Positions 1 through 6,302 are shown, counted from the first letter of the stretch. The stretch is DNA of 7,301 bases from Betaproteobacteria bacterium (GCA_013298455.1 JAAFHR010000162.1:1-7301), one strand, 5' to 3'. Numbers and translations are program-made. Notes: generated by a model not told the origin, from the letters alone.

Positions 1-673
1 GCTCCTTGGCGCCGATGTGACGAACGGTGTAGATCGTGGTGTTAGTGCCTTTGGACGACGAAAAATCACTGGAATCGAGCTTGGGCACTGCGTAGCCGCG
101 CGTGGCTTCCGCTGCGGGTAAGACTCGCCAATACGAGAGATCGCGAACCAGCGCGAATCCGTTTGAACGAAGAATGGACTCAAGAAGCGGCACGACCTCA
201 GATCGCGGAATGGGCTTTGCCGTTCGAATCGTCACCGTACCCTGAACGGCCGGTGAAATGATGTAGCTCTCTCCAAGCAAATCACCTAGGATATTTTTGA
301 CGATTTCTCGAATGTCGCCGTTTTCGAACGACAAGGACACTGGAGGTCCGCCGCTGTCAGCACCACCACGCGGTTGGCCAGGCTGCACCACCACTCCCGT
401 GCCGCGTTGAATCACTTCGAGCGACTTGGGCTGGGCAACGTTTGGTTCGGCCAACCGAGAGCGAGAAGAGGAATCCATGCTAACGCTCTGACGAGATTCG
501 ACGGATGTCGCTGCCCGGACCGGCGCGCTGGCGGCTGACGAAGGCATGAGATCAGATGCGTTAGCCGCGTAGGCAAAACCAATCACAACAAGGGTGGCCG
601 CGTATCGCAGTACCCGCTGGAGAGGCGCACTTTGCGGCGTGAGAGAACTGCAGGTCATTGTTTTCTTATCCAT
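1..673 (-). CDS. gspD: Type II secretion outer-membrane secretin GspD, N-terminal part (cut by window edge)
   Basis: GspD forms the multimeric outer-membrane channel of the T2SS. The frame stays open from the ATG at 673 to the window edge, giving 224 codons. Residues 20-39 form a signal peptide (RVLRYAATLVV core, probable cleavage after AYAANA at 39). Residues 41-111 are a Ser/Ala/Gly/Pro-rich spacer. Residues 112-185 match the N0 domain that opens secretins (VSLSFENGDIREIVKNILGD, then IISPAVQGTVTI, then SILRSNGFALV). TIYTVRHIGAKE at the end looks like the start of N1. The membrane domain lies outside the window. The start is 22 bases after the upstream stop, with no clear Shine-Dalgarno; a second in-frame ATG at 658 follows GGATAAG and would also leave the signal peptide intact. 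No lipobox is visible. The family is certain; the exact start is not. Confidence 0.93.
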   Translation of the reverse strand, partial: MDKKTMTCSSLTPQSAPLQRVLRYAATLVVIGFAYAANASDLMPSSAASAPVRAATSVESRQSVSMDSSSRSRLAEPNVAQPKSLEVIQRGTGVVVQPGQPRGGADSGGPPVSLSFENGDIREIVKNILGDLLGESYIISPAVQGTVTIRTAKPIPRSEVVPLLESILRSNGFALVRDLSYWRVLPAAEATRGYAVPKLDSSDFSSSKGTNTTIYTVRHIGAKE

Positions 674-695
674 GGTAAGTCAAGCCGAGAGCGGC

Positions 696-1478
696 TCAAT
701 TGGCTCGCCCAGTCGCAGACATCCAAGCGCGACGTCGGTCTTCAACAATCGCGTTGTCTGTGTAATCGGGAACGCCCGCCGTACGGGCTTGGCGACGCAT
801 TTCGGCCACGCGTTCGCGATTTGCCGCCGTTTCGCGCTCCGCCGCTGCTGCAGCGGCTGCTGCGGCCACGGCTGGTGAAACGGCAGCGGCAGCGGGTTCA
901 AGAGGAGGCGGTTGTGCCGGCGCTGAAGGGGGCGGCGGGGCGGCCGCAGCCACTGGTGTGGGCGGTGGCGGAAGTCGCCCTGAGGCCGTGAATTTCGACA
1001 GAGTGAGCGTGTCGGTTTCACCGGCGAAAGCCAAAACCACCGAATCGGTGCCCACGGATTGCACTTGCATTTCTTGCAAAAATTCACCCGACTTTACGGT
1101 CCGAACTCGGCCTCCGGCGACCTCACGCAGATGTGCCACACGCGTTGCTCCCAAATCGATCACCCCAATCAACTGATACAACCCCCTACGAATCTGCGGC
1201 TTGGGTGGCTCTGGTGCCACGGCGACGGCGGCTTGAGTTGGCGCGGGGCGGCGGGTTGGGTTGAGTAGTGGTCTCTCGGCGATTTGCGCGTAGGCGCTGG
1301 CGTCGGCGGAGAGTTTGAAATCAGGTAGGACGGCCGCGCCATCGGCCTTGGCGCTCGCCGCTGGGAGCTTGATCTCTGGCTCCGCGAGCCCTTGGCCCCA
1401 ATCGGTCGCCCAGCCGAGCGCGCCGGCCAAGACGACGGCGAGCACGATGAGGAGCTTTTGCAATGTGCTGAGGCTCAT
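696..1478 (-). CDS. gspN: GspC/GspN-type (XpsN-like) inner-membrane clamp protein of the T2SS
   Basis: This 260-residue protein lies between gspM and gspD, where xpsN sits in Xanthomonas-type clusters. XpsN binds the L-M complex and the secretin, so it replaces GspC. The sequence shows a short cytoplasmic start and a membrane helix at about 7-24. A motif resembling the GspC 'ERPLF.P.RRP' follows (AQIAERPLLNPTRRP, 64-78), then a Pro/Ala linker. A homology-region-like beta domain spans about 98-165 (LIGVIDLGATRVAHLREV, later VRTVKSGEFLQEMQV). The C-terminus has no PDZ domain or second helix. It is Pro/Ala-rich (169-213, ending in nine alanines) followed by a charged helix (ERETAANRERVAEMRRQAR). 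ATG at 1478 overlaps the gspM stop by four bases and has GGGAG seven bases upstream. The C or N label is a naming question; the role is inferred from position and the HR-like domain. Confidence 0.82.
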   Translation of the reverse strand: MSLSTLQKLLIVLAVVLAGALGWATDWGQGLAEPEIKLPAASAKADGAAVLPDFKLSADASAYAQIAERPLLNPTRRPAPTQAAVAVAPEPPKPQIRRGLYQLIGVIDLGATRVAHLREVAGGRVRTVKSGEFLQEMQVQSVGTDSVVLAFAGETDTLTLSKFTASGRLPPPPTPVAAAAPPPPSAPAQPPPLEPAAAAVSPAVAAAAAAAAAERETAANRERVAEMRRQARTAGVPDYTDNAIVEDRRRAWMSATGRAN

Positions 1479-2101
1479 GATTTGACTCCCGCAGGGGCCG
1501 CCGCGCCAGCCGCCGAAGGTTGTGCTCGCGGCGCGGCTTTTGCGCCGTAGGCCTGTACTTCAAGTTGAGCAGAAATTTCGGGCTCTTGGTTCGGCTGCGG
1601 TTTGAATCCTCGCGGCACGGTCGCTCGCAAGGTGAGGTTTTCAATGAACAGATACGGAAGCGCCGTTTCAATGGCGTAGAGCGTTTTTTGAACGTTCGCT
1701 GGCGTGCCATTGAAGCCGATGTTGAGCGAGTAGACGCGATAGCCCGAATCCTCTTTGACCGTGGCGGGCTGAATCGAGGTTAATCGTGCGCCGTTGGATT
1801 CAATCATCGGCCGAACCAGGTCGGTGAGTTCGGCTCCAGCCGCAGTGGGAATAACGTTTTTGAGATAGAAGCGAGCACCTTCGCGGGCCTTTAACACGTC
1901 GAGCGCGCGCTGCTGCTCGGGCTTGTGCGCTGCGAGTTTTTGATAGCGAGCGATTTTTTCTTCCGCTGCTGCCGTCACGCGGTCATAGCGCTGATGAAGC
2001 ACGTATGCGGGCCAAGCAACGGCGGCGACCGCCACGCAAACGCACAGCAACGCGAGGAGCAGCGCGAGACTTCGGCCTTTGCTTCCGGTTGGGAAAATCA
2101 T
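1475..2101 (-). CDS. gspM: T2SS inner-membrane platform protein GspM
   Basis: GspM is a bitopic inner-membrane protein that pairs with GspL and stabilises the platform. The 208-residue product has a ten-residue cytoplasmic start, one hydrophobic helix at about 11-34 and an amphipathic helical stretch at 38-75 (RVTAAAEEKIARYQKLAAHK). A periplasmic domain follows at about 85-187, with the alpha/beta pattern of the ferredoxin-like GspM fold (ELTDLVRPMIESNGARLTSI, then YRVYSLNIGFNGTPANVQ). It resembles the XpsM-type branch of the family more than the short enterobacterial GspM; this rests on pattern, not a search. The last 20 residues are Ala/Pro-rich. ATG at 2101 overlaps the gspL stop by four bases and has GGAG eight bases upstream. 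Confidence 0.88.
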   Translation of the reverse strand: MIFPTGSKGRSLALLLALLCVCVAVAAVAWPAYVLHQRYDRVTAAAEEKIARYQKLAAHKPEQQRALDVLKAREGARFYLKNVIPTAAGAELTDLVRPMIESNGARLTSIQPATVKEDSGYRVYSLNIGFNGTPANVQKTLYAIETALPYLFIENLTLRATVPRGFKPQPNQEPEISAQLEVQAYGAKAAPRAQPSAAGAAAPAGVKS

Positions 2102-3477
2102 TGCTTTTTCTCCGGCGTACCCACGGACGGCGCCGGAGCGGGCATTACTGGCGGCGTGGCCTTGGCGCCGTCTGATTTGGTGCCGATGGTACCGGTCACG
2201 GACGGGGTGGTTACAGCGGCCGCTGGTTTCGCGGCGTCAGCGGGCGGTTTGGTCGCATCAGCCGCCGCCTTCGTGGCTTCGGCGGGCGCTGCAGCCTTGC
2301 CAGCCGCTAGGGGTGCGCCAGCAGCGCTGCTGGGCGCGACTTGCATTGGCGTGCCGAGTAACGTGGCGGAATCGGCCAAGGCCATGCCCGCTGGCGCGGC
2401 AACACTCACCAACTCGCCAGCAAAATGAAATCGCTCCGCGTTGGGTGCCACACGAGTCATCGCTGCCTTCAAAACTGGCTCTTTGAGCAGCGGCGATTCC
2501 TGCACGATCTGTAAGAGCTTCGCACCGCTGCCGGTTTCACCCTGCACGATGACTTCGCGAGTTTTACTGTTGGTCTGTGGCTTGATTTCGAAAGACTGCG
2601 CCCACGTGTCATCGGGCAAACGTTTGCCAATGTCTTCGAGCACTTGCACGGCAATTGGAGTGGCGTGTTTACGCTTGAGCAACAAGTTGTACTCGCCGAG
2701 CTGCTTATCGAGCTGACGCTGAATCACTGTCGCGGTTTCGGCCTCAGCGCGCGCCACCGTTTCTGCGGGCATCAGTGCAATCACGTACTGCCGCTTTTTA
2801 AAAATCGGATAGCCAACGAGTGCGATCACGAGCCCAAGACAAAGGAGCGCCAGAAGCGGTGTAAGCCATCCTGATTTGCTGGTCTCGGACGCTTGTGTCC
2901 GGGACGCTTTCAACAGATCAATCCCGTGATCAACATCGGTCGTGGAGAGTACCAGTCGGTCCACGTTCGCGCCGAGTTCGCGCGCTTCTTTGATCATGTC
3001 ATCTACCCGCGCCTTGGGCGCGGCAAGTACCTCGGCCACGCAAATGCCCTTGGCATTGTCGCGGCGAAGCACCCGAAAATCGTAGTACAGATCGTCGGGT
3101 TTCAGCGGCGTGAGGCGATCCAACTCGTATGAGAGCACCTGCGCCAGACGATCTTCAACGCCGATCGGCAGCGCCACTTCGCGACGAAAACCGTTTCGCT
3201 CGCCAATTAACAGAGTGGCGGGCTTGAGCTTAGTGGGGTCGCCAGAGAGAAGTTTGTTTCGCTGCAGCGGCGTACTGTCGCCAAAGTCGGCGCCGCTCGG
3301 CCAAATTTTCGAATCTGCCGTGGAGAGCATCAACGGTCTTGCGGCACGCTGGGTGCGCGAACGAATCGCCATTGGGATGCATTCGATTAAATGCTGCTTC
3401 CACCACGTGAGGAAATGCGTGCCAGTAGCAACGTTGAAGCCATCGCTCGCTTGCGCTGTGGCCGGGGACGAGCTCAT
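2098..3477 (-). CDS. gspL: T2SS inner-membrane platform protein GspL
   Basis: GspL recruits the GspE ATPase to the membrane and binds GspM and the pseudopilus. Read from ATG 3477 the product has 459 residues. Residues 1-200 are cytoplasmic, including an actin-like segment at about 85-185 (RREVALPIGVEDRLAQVLSY, then YYDFRVLRRDNAKGICVAEV). One membrane helix lies at about 204-224. A periplasmic region at 228-360 has a helix-rich start and a compact fold of the fimbrial-assembly/PilN type. From about 372 to the end is an unstructured Ala/Pro/Lys tail. The frame is open 26 codons further upstream (ATG 3555), but that extension lies in gspK. ATG 3477 gives the four-base overlap seen at the other junctions and has AGGTG seven bases upstream, so it is preferred. 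Confidence 0.88.
   Translation of the reverse strand: MSSSPATAQASDGFNVATGTHFLTWWKQHLIECIPMAIRSRTQRAARPLMLSTADSKIWPSGADFGDSTPLQRNKLLSGDPTKLKPATLLIGERNGFRREVALPIGVEDRLAQVLSYELDRLTPLKPDDLYYDFRVLRRDNAKGICVAEVLAAPKARVDDMIKEARELGANVDRLVLSTTDVDHGIDLLKASRTQASETSKSGWLTPLLALLCLGLVIALVGYPIFKKRQYVIALMPAETVARAEAETATVIQRQLDKQLGEYNLLLKRKHATPIAVQVLEDIGKRLPDDTWAQSFEIKPQTNSKTREVIVQGETGSGAKLLQIVQESPLLKEPVLKAAMTRVAPNAERFHFAGELVSVAAPAGMALADSATLLGTPMQVAPSSAAGAPLAAGKAAAPAEATKAAADATKPPADAAKPAAAVTTPSVTGTIGTKSDGAKATPPVMPAPAPSVGTPEKKQ
2194..2295 (-). repeat. Ala/Lys/Pro/Asp-rich repetitive tail segment of gspL
   Basis: Codons 395-428 of gspL encode imperfect short repeats of the type A-T-K-A-A-A-D and A-D-A-A-K-P. They resemble histone H1-like or AlgP-like tails. 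The stretch is low-complexity periplasmic sequence, very probably disordered. It lies after the folded periplasmic domain and before the C-terminal PEKKQ. Confidence 0.6.
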
Positions 3478-4451
3478 CGAGGGGCACCTGAGTTCGGTTG
3501 AGTGGCCGCGTCGGGTGCGACGACTGCTTTCGGCCGCTCGCGGCCACGCTGCCACAGGTAAAACTGCGGTTGTATCTGGGTGAGCACATTGACGCGTATC
3601 GAGGCATCTCTCGAAGCGCTAAGGCCGTCCACTGAGCGCGCTTCGGCAGAGATTCGCGTAGACAGGCCGCCAGTGGCGAAGTAGGGACTTGAAAACGGAA
3701 TCGGCGGCACTGGTAGCCCCTCTTGCAGCGCATTGTCGCGCTCGGAGGCCCACGATTGCACGAGCGAGGCATCAAGCCCCGGCACTAACCCGAGCACGGC
3801 AGTCGACGCGGTCAACGGATCAATACCTGCCGAGCGCGAAAGCACGGTCAGGTAGGGCGCTACAGCCGAAAAAATCTGCGGGGTCACACCCATCACGTTT
3901 TGAAGTTCCTCAATGGCAATAAAAAAGTCGTTACTGGGCATCGTTTTCTTGCCCGCGGCGCGATAGTCGTCGGCTTCAGCCCCGTTGGGGCGCTTGAGAT
4001 TGTCGGCGTCTGTCCAATCTTTGATGGCCGCCACGATGCTCACCGCGTCTTCTTCTGCAACCCCGGCGCTGGTGAATACATTTTTGAGTAGGGCTTCAGC
4101 CGCAAAGTTCAAATCGATTTTAGCAGCCTCATTGCGGGCTGAAACCGTGATTTGAAAGCCGTTTTCGGTCAATTCATGGGTCATTCCGTTGGCTTTCCAC
4201 TGGGCCAACGCGACTGTTGCGTCAGCAGCACGGGGGCGCGCGAGCTCGAAGAGCATCCGGTGAACGGCCGCATCGGCTGCCGCCTGCAGTTTCGCCACCG
4301 TCAGCGCATTGGCGGCCATCTGTGTGGATAAGCGCTGTGATTCGCTAAAGGGCAACGCGATCAGCGACAAAAAAATGACCAAACCGAGCACCACTAACAG
4401 CGCAACGCCGCGCTGCGCTTGGCGATCTGGAGAACGAAACGGCGTGCTCAT
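3474..4451 (-). CDS. gspK: T2SS minor pseudopilin GspK (tip subunit)
   Basis: GspK is the largest minor pseudopilin and caps the pseudopilus with GspI and GspJ. The 325-residue precursor has a 15-residue positive leader ending QAQRG, then VALLVVLGLVIFLSLIALPF. The prepilin peptidase would cut after Gly15. Mature position +5 is Val20 instead of the Glu found in other pseudopilins, an established feature of GspK. Residues 105-210 contain the helical insert typical of the family, with KIDLNFAAEALL, AAIKDWTDADN and a GAEADDY motif of the kind linked to calcium binding. The C-terminal 20 residues are Pro/Ala-rich. The length fits the family. ATG 4451 overlaps the gspJ stop by four bases; no strong Shine-Dalgarno is visible, which fits translational coupling. 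Confidence 0.94.
   Translation of the reverse strand: MSTPFRSPDRQAQRGVALLVVLGLVIFLSLIALPFSESQRLSTQMAANALTVAKLQAAADAAVHRMLFELARPRAADATVALAQWKANGMTHELTENGFQITVSARNEAAKIDLNFAAEALLKNVFTSAGVAEEDAVSIVAAIKDWTDADNLKRPNGAEADDYRAAGKKTMPSNDFFIAIEELQNVMGVTPQIFSAVAPYLTVLSRSAGIDPLTASTAVLGLVPGLDASLVQSWASERDNALQEGLPVPPIPFSSPYFATGGLSTRISAEARSVDGLSASRDASIRVNVLTQIQPQFYLWQRGRERPKAVVAPDAATQPNSGAPR
3485..3489 (-). promoter_or_regulatory. Shine-Dalgarno-like AGGTG that supports the gspL start
   Basis: AGGTG on the minus strand lies seven bases before ATG 3477, inside the last codons of gspK. It supports the 459-residue GspL over a start 26 codons earlier. Confidence 0.5.
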
Positions 4452-5305
4452 CGCTGCCGCGGCGCAACGCCGTCGATTTGGCAGCGCTGTTTGCTGAAGT
4501 CAAAATTGCATCCCACCGCTTGGGTGATTTTGAGCGGTACGACAAGATCGGGCCAGCGATAACCGCCGGTTTCGGTCACGCGGATTTTCACAAGCGATGG
4601 CATGCGCGAGACTTCGTCCCAACTATCAACCCAGCTGCCCCCCTCGGGTTGCAACACGGGATCATCGCCCGGGTCAAAGTACGACAGCGCCAAGCTATCG
4701 ATTCGGTCGGCCAACACGATCGTCTCGCCCGATTTCACGTCGGGCACCTCCTTGGCCTCCGGGTCTTGCGGCAGGCGTTGCAACACCAATTGCTTTTTTT
4801 GCGCCTGATCACGGACGGACAGCTGCCACCACAGTACGCCGCCCTCAGCAATGTAGGACGTCACTGGCGCGAGATAGGTGATGCTGTCGCTGCGACCATT
4901 GAATTTCAGCGGTTGGTTGAGTTCGCGTCGCCACCGAAGCGGCAAGGTGTTGGCGATGTGTTCGCTCAAAAACGCATGAGTTCGCGTGTACTGCTCGGTA
5001 CGTTCGTTCGATGCGGTTGTGGCCGTTGTGCTTTGTTCGGCGTTTCTGACCGTGCCGAGCAGGATCGTGGCCAGAAGCGCAAAGAGGATCATCGCGGCGA
5101 GTACCTCGATGAGGGTGAAGCCCCTCGCAGCCACGGCGTCACGCAGTCCGCTCCCTCTCCCCCGGAGGGAGAGGGCTGGGGAGAGGGGGGCGTTGAATAG
5201 GTGTGTTGACCTCGCGCTCCCATCTATCATCCCCCTCTCCCCTTGCCCCTCTCCCTCCGGGGGAGAGGGGAACCGTACGGCGCGGCTCGCTTTCAACGCG
5301 TTCAT
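4448..5305 (-). CDS. gspJ: T2SS minor pseudopilin GspJ, with an unusually long leader carrying a palindromic repeat
   Basis: GspJ is a pseudopilus tip subunit that assembles with GspI and GspK. The prepilin site is AARG|FTLIEV, with cleavage after Gly62 and Glu67 at mature +5. A hydrophobic helix runs to about 85, then a globular domain (SITYLAPVTSYIAEGGVLWW, then DRIDSLALSYFDPGDD, then SLVKIRVTETGGYRWPDLVV). Two cysteines near the end (VGCNFDFSKQRC) could pair. From ATG 5305, which makes the ATGA overlap with gspI, the leader is 62 residues against 13-29 in the other pseudopilins here. Codons 12-52 of that leader are palindromic repeat DNA. Other possible starts are ATG 5230, inside the repeat with GGGGAG six bases upstream, and GTG 5134, which gives a five-residue leader (M-A-A-R-G). 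The mature protein is the same with all three, so family identity is firm and the start is open. Confidence 0.9.
   Translation of the reverse strand: MNALKASRAVRFPSPPEGEGQGERGMIDGSARSTHLFNAPLSPALSLRGRGSGLRDAVAARGFTLIEVLAAMILFALLATILLGTVRNAEQSTTATTASNERTEQYTRTHAFLSEHIANTLPLRWRRELNQPLKFNGRSDSITYLAPVTSYIAEGGVLWWQLSVRDQAQKKQLVLQRLPQDPEAKEVPDVKSGETIVLADRIDSLALSYFDPGDDPVLQPEGGSWVDSWDEVSRMPSLVKIRVTETGGYRWPDLVVPLKITQAVGCNFDFSKQRCQIDGVAPRQR
5153..5175. repeat. Hairpin in left arm of the gspJ repeat
   Basis: A perfect 9-bp stem CCCTCTCCC / GGGAGAGGG flanks the five-base loop CCGGA. The stem is seven G-C and two A-T pairs, so it should form in both DNA and mRNA. Confidence 0.8.
5228..5242 (-). promoter_or_regulatory. 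Possible internal ribosome binding site and ATG for gspJ supplied by the repeat
   Basis: On the minus strand GGGGAG (5242-5237) is followed after six bases by ATG (5230-5228) in the gspJ frame. Initiation here would give a 37-residue leader. This Shine-Dalgarno-like match is better than anything upstream of ATG 5305. The purine run comes from the repeat itself, so it may be fortuitous, and it can be sequestered by pairing with the other arm. Confidence 0.35.
5246..5270. repeat. Hairpin in right arm of the gspJ repeat
   Basis: A perfect 10-bp stem CCCCTCTCCC / GGGGAGAGGG flanks the loop TCCGG. On the mRNA it lies about 35 bases after the ATG at 5305. It can fold alone or pair along its length with the left arm. 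Confidence 0.8.
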
Positions 5306-5742
5306 TGCGCGAGAAGTGGCCGAGGCACGGCGCGCAGGGTGGTGAGCTCGACCGAGCGCTGTTGATCAGTTGCCGAACGCGTCGCTGCGTTACCTGCAAC
5401 GACTTTCGCTGTGACACGCTTCAAGAAAAACGGCGGGCGAATGGGGTTGTCCGAATCCTCAGAGGGCTCGTCGGTAACGGTCACGGTCCAGCTCATGTTG
5501 TCGCCCGAGGAGCCTGACTCCACGCCCTCAGTCAATGGCTTATCGATGCCCGCACTCGCGAGCAAGCTCTGCGCTAAGGTGCTCGCTCGCGACAAATCTG
5601 CTGTGACTGCTGCCGCGCGCGTGCCGCCGGAAAACACGCCGGCGAGCGCCGTTAAACACATCGCAGCGATCACCACCGCAACGATCACTTCGATCAGCGT
5701 AAAACCCGATGCCCGGTGCCGGGGGAATGCACGCGCCATCAT
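5302..5742 (-). CDS. gspI: T2SS minor pseudopilin GspI
   Basis: GspI is a pseudopilus tip subunit and nucleates the I-J-K complex. The 146-residue precursor has a 13-residue leader (MMARAFPRHRASG), then FTLIEVIVAVVIAAMCLTAL. Cleavage would fall after Gly13, with Glu18 at mature +5. A helix of about 25 residues precedes the globular part, which shows the GspI-type alternation (MSWTVTVTDEPSEDSD, then FLKRVTAKVV, then SVELTTLRAV). Size is close to family norms. ATG 5742 overlaps the gspH stop; a second ATG follows at once at 5739. No clear Shine-Dalgarno is present, consistent with reinitiation after gspH. Confidence 0.93.
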   Translation of the reverse strand: MMARAFPRHRASGFTLIEVIVAVVIAAMCLTALAGVFSGGTRAAAVTADLSRASTLAQSLLASAGIDKPLTEGVESGSSGDNMSWTVTVTDEPSEDSDNPIRPPFFLKRVTAKVVAGNAATRSATDQQRSVELTTLRAVPRPLLAQ

Positions 5743-6251
5743 GCGTCGTCAATGGCAACGCGTCCCGTTAACCAATCCACATCAATGCGAAATTCGCGGT
5801 CTTTGTTCTTCAATGTGACGCGTCCGCCGGTTGAGCCGCCATCAGGATAGAAACGAATCGAGCCGCGCTTTTCATCTTTGGTTTCGGCGACCGTCGTTGT
5901 GAGTTCGAGCGCAATGCCGTCGGGTAGCTTTGATCTTTTGCGCGCGTCTGCCAGTTGAAACGTGCGTGCTTCGAAATCGAATTCAACGCCCACGTCCACG
6001 CGTTTGGCAACGGCTTCGGTGCGCGCGAAACGCAGCACTTGTGCAACTTGGCGAGCCGCAGCGCGGTGCTCAGCCCCAGTGACGCCGGATGAGAAAAGCG
6101 GTGGCGATAGCGCTGCGACTAACGCCAGAACGATGATGACCGCCAAGAGCTCCAACATCGTGAAGCCGCGCGCTCGTTCGTGTCCAAAGCGCCCTGCCTT
6201 GAACGCCTCAACAAACGGCGCTTTCAGAGCATATCGGCCTGCGAAGTCCAT
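5739..6251 (-). CDS. gspH: T2SS minor pseudopilin GspH
   Basis: GspH is a minor pseudopilin placed near the tip-to-shaft junction. The 170-residue precursor has a 29-residue leader ending HERARG, then FTMLELLAVIIVLALVAAL. Cleavage would fall after Gly29, with Glu34 at +5. AARQVAQVLRFARTEAVAKR is the conserved GspH/FimT helix. The C-terminal block (GSIRFYPDGGSTGGRVTL, then IDVDWLTGRV) is the family signature. The start at ATG 6251 leaves 51 bases after gspG; the preceding GATAGA is a weak Shine-Dalgarno and no other in-frame ATG precedes the cleavage site. The long leader may mean translation starts at a less usual codon, but none better is seen. Confidence 0.93.
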   Translation of the reverse strand: MDFAGRYALKAPFVEAFKAGRFGHERARGFTMLELLAVIIVLALVAALSPPLFSSGVTGAEHRAAARQVAQVLRFARTEAVAKRVDVGVEFDFEARTFQLADARKRSKLPDGIALELTTTVAETKDEKRGSIRFYPDGGSTGGRVTLKNKDREFRIDVDWLTGRVAIDDA

Positions 6252-6275
6252 TCTATCGGGCGTTCAGCGTAGGCA

Positions 6276-6300
6276 GTTTTGGCGCGTAACCGCACAAAAC
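6276..6300 (-). other. Imperfect hairpin between gspG and gspH
   Basis: Within the 51-base gap, GTTTTG (6276-6281) and CAAAAC (6295-6300) form a six-pair stem. An inner GCG/CGC can extend it across a small bulge around a short loop. It begins two bases after the gspG stop on the transcript. No U-run follows, so it is not a typical terminator. A role in protecting the 3' end of gspG mRNA is possible but inferred only. Confidence 0.35.
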
Positions 6301-6302
6301 CG

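Larger units (their letters stand above)
5151..5272. repeat. Palindromic (paired REP/MITE-like) repeat inserted in frame in the gspJ leader
   Basis: Two near-identical GC-rich arms lie in inverted orientation at 5151-5191 and 5229-5272, around a spacer of about 37 bases. A 23-base core (5153-5175) recurs as its exact reverse complement at 5247-5269. A further 12-base match pairs 5178-5189 with 5231-5242. Each core is itself a palindrome. The architecture is that of a paired REP or small non-autonomous element. Such PEGEG-type repeats are, as general knowledge, usually met between proteobacterial genes, but no family is assigned here. Its reading in the gspJ frame has no stop and gives PSPPEGEG and LSPALSLRGRG peptides. 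No target-site duplication is obvious, so the edges are approximate. Confidence 0.85.

Noticed and set aside
680..1087. Arg/Pro-rich 135-codon frame on the minus strand
   Set aside because: It is a frame-shifted shadow of the GspC/N-type gene, whose own frame contains the membrane helix and HR-like domain.
1925..2486. Two overlapping plus-strand frames of 135-167 codons opposite the gspL and gspM junction
   Set aside because: They arise from the low-stop, G+C-rich Ala/Pro tail sequence on the other strand; no motif or ribosome site supports them.
3478..3555. 26-codon N-terminal extension of GspL from ATG 3555
   Set aside because: It lies inside gspK coding sequence, is Arg-rich shadow peptide, and a start at 3477 gives the same ATGA overlap as the other junctions.
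4391..4406. Mature +5 Val in GspK as a possible defect of the pseudopilin
   Set aside because: Lack of Glu at +5 is a known property of the GspK family and not a sign of a broken gene.
4478..5200. Open frame of 240 codons on the plus strand across gspJ
   Set aside because: It is fully antisense to gspJ, which has a clear family signature, and its last residues are a translation of the palindromic repeat. No family motif or ribosome site was seen.
5151..5272. Rho-independent terminator formed by the GC-rich hairpins in gspJ
   Set aside because: No U-run follows either hairpin on the minus strand, the frame stays open, and the operon continues with coupled genes downstream.
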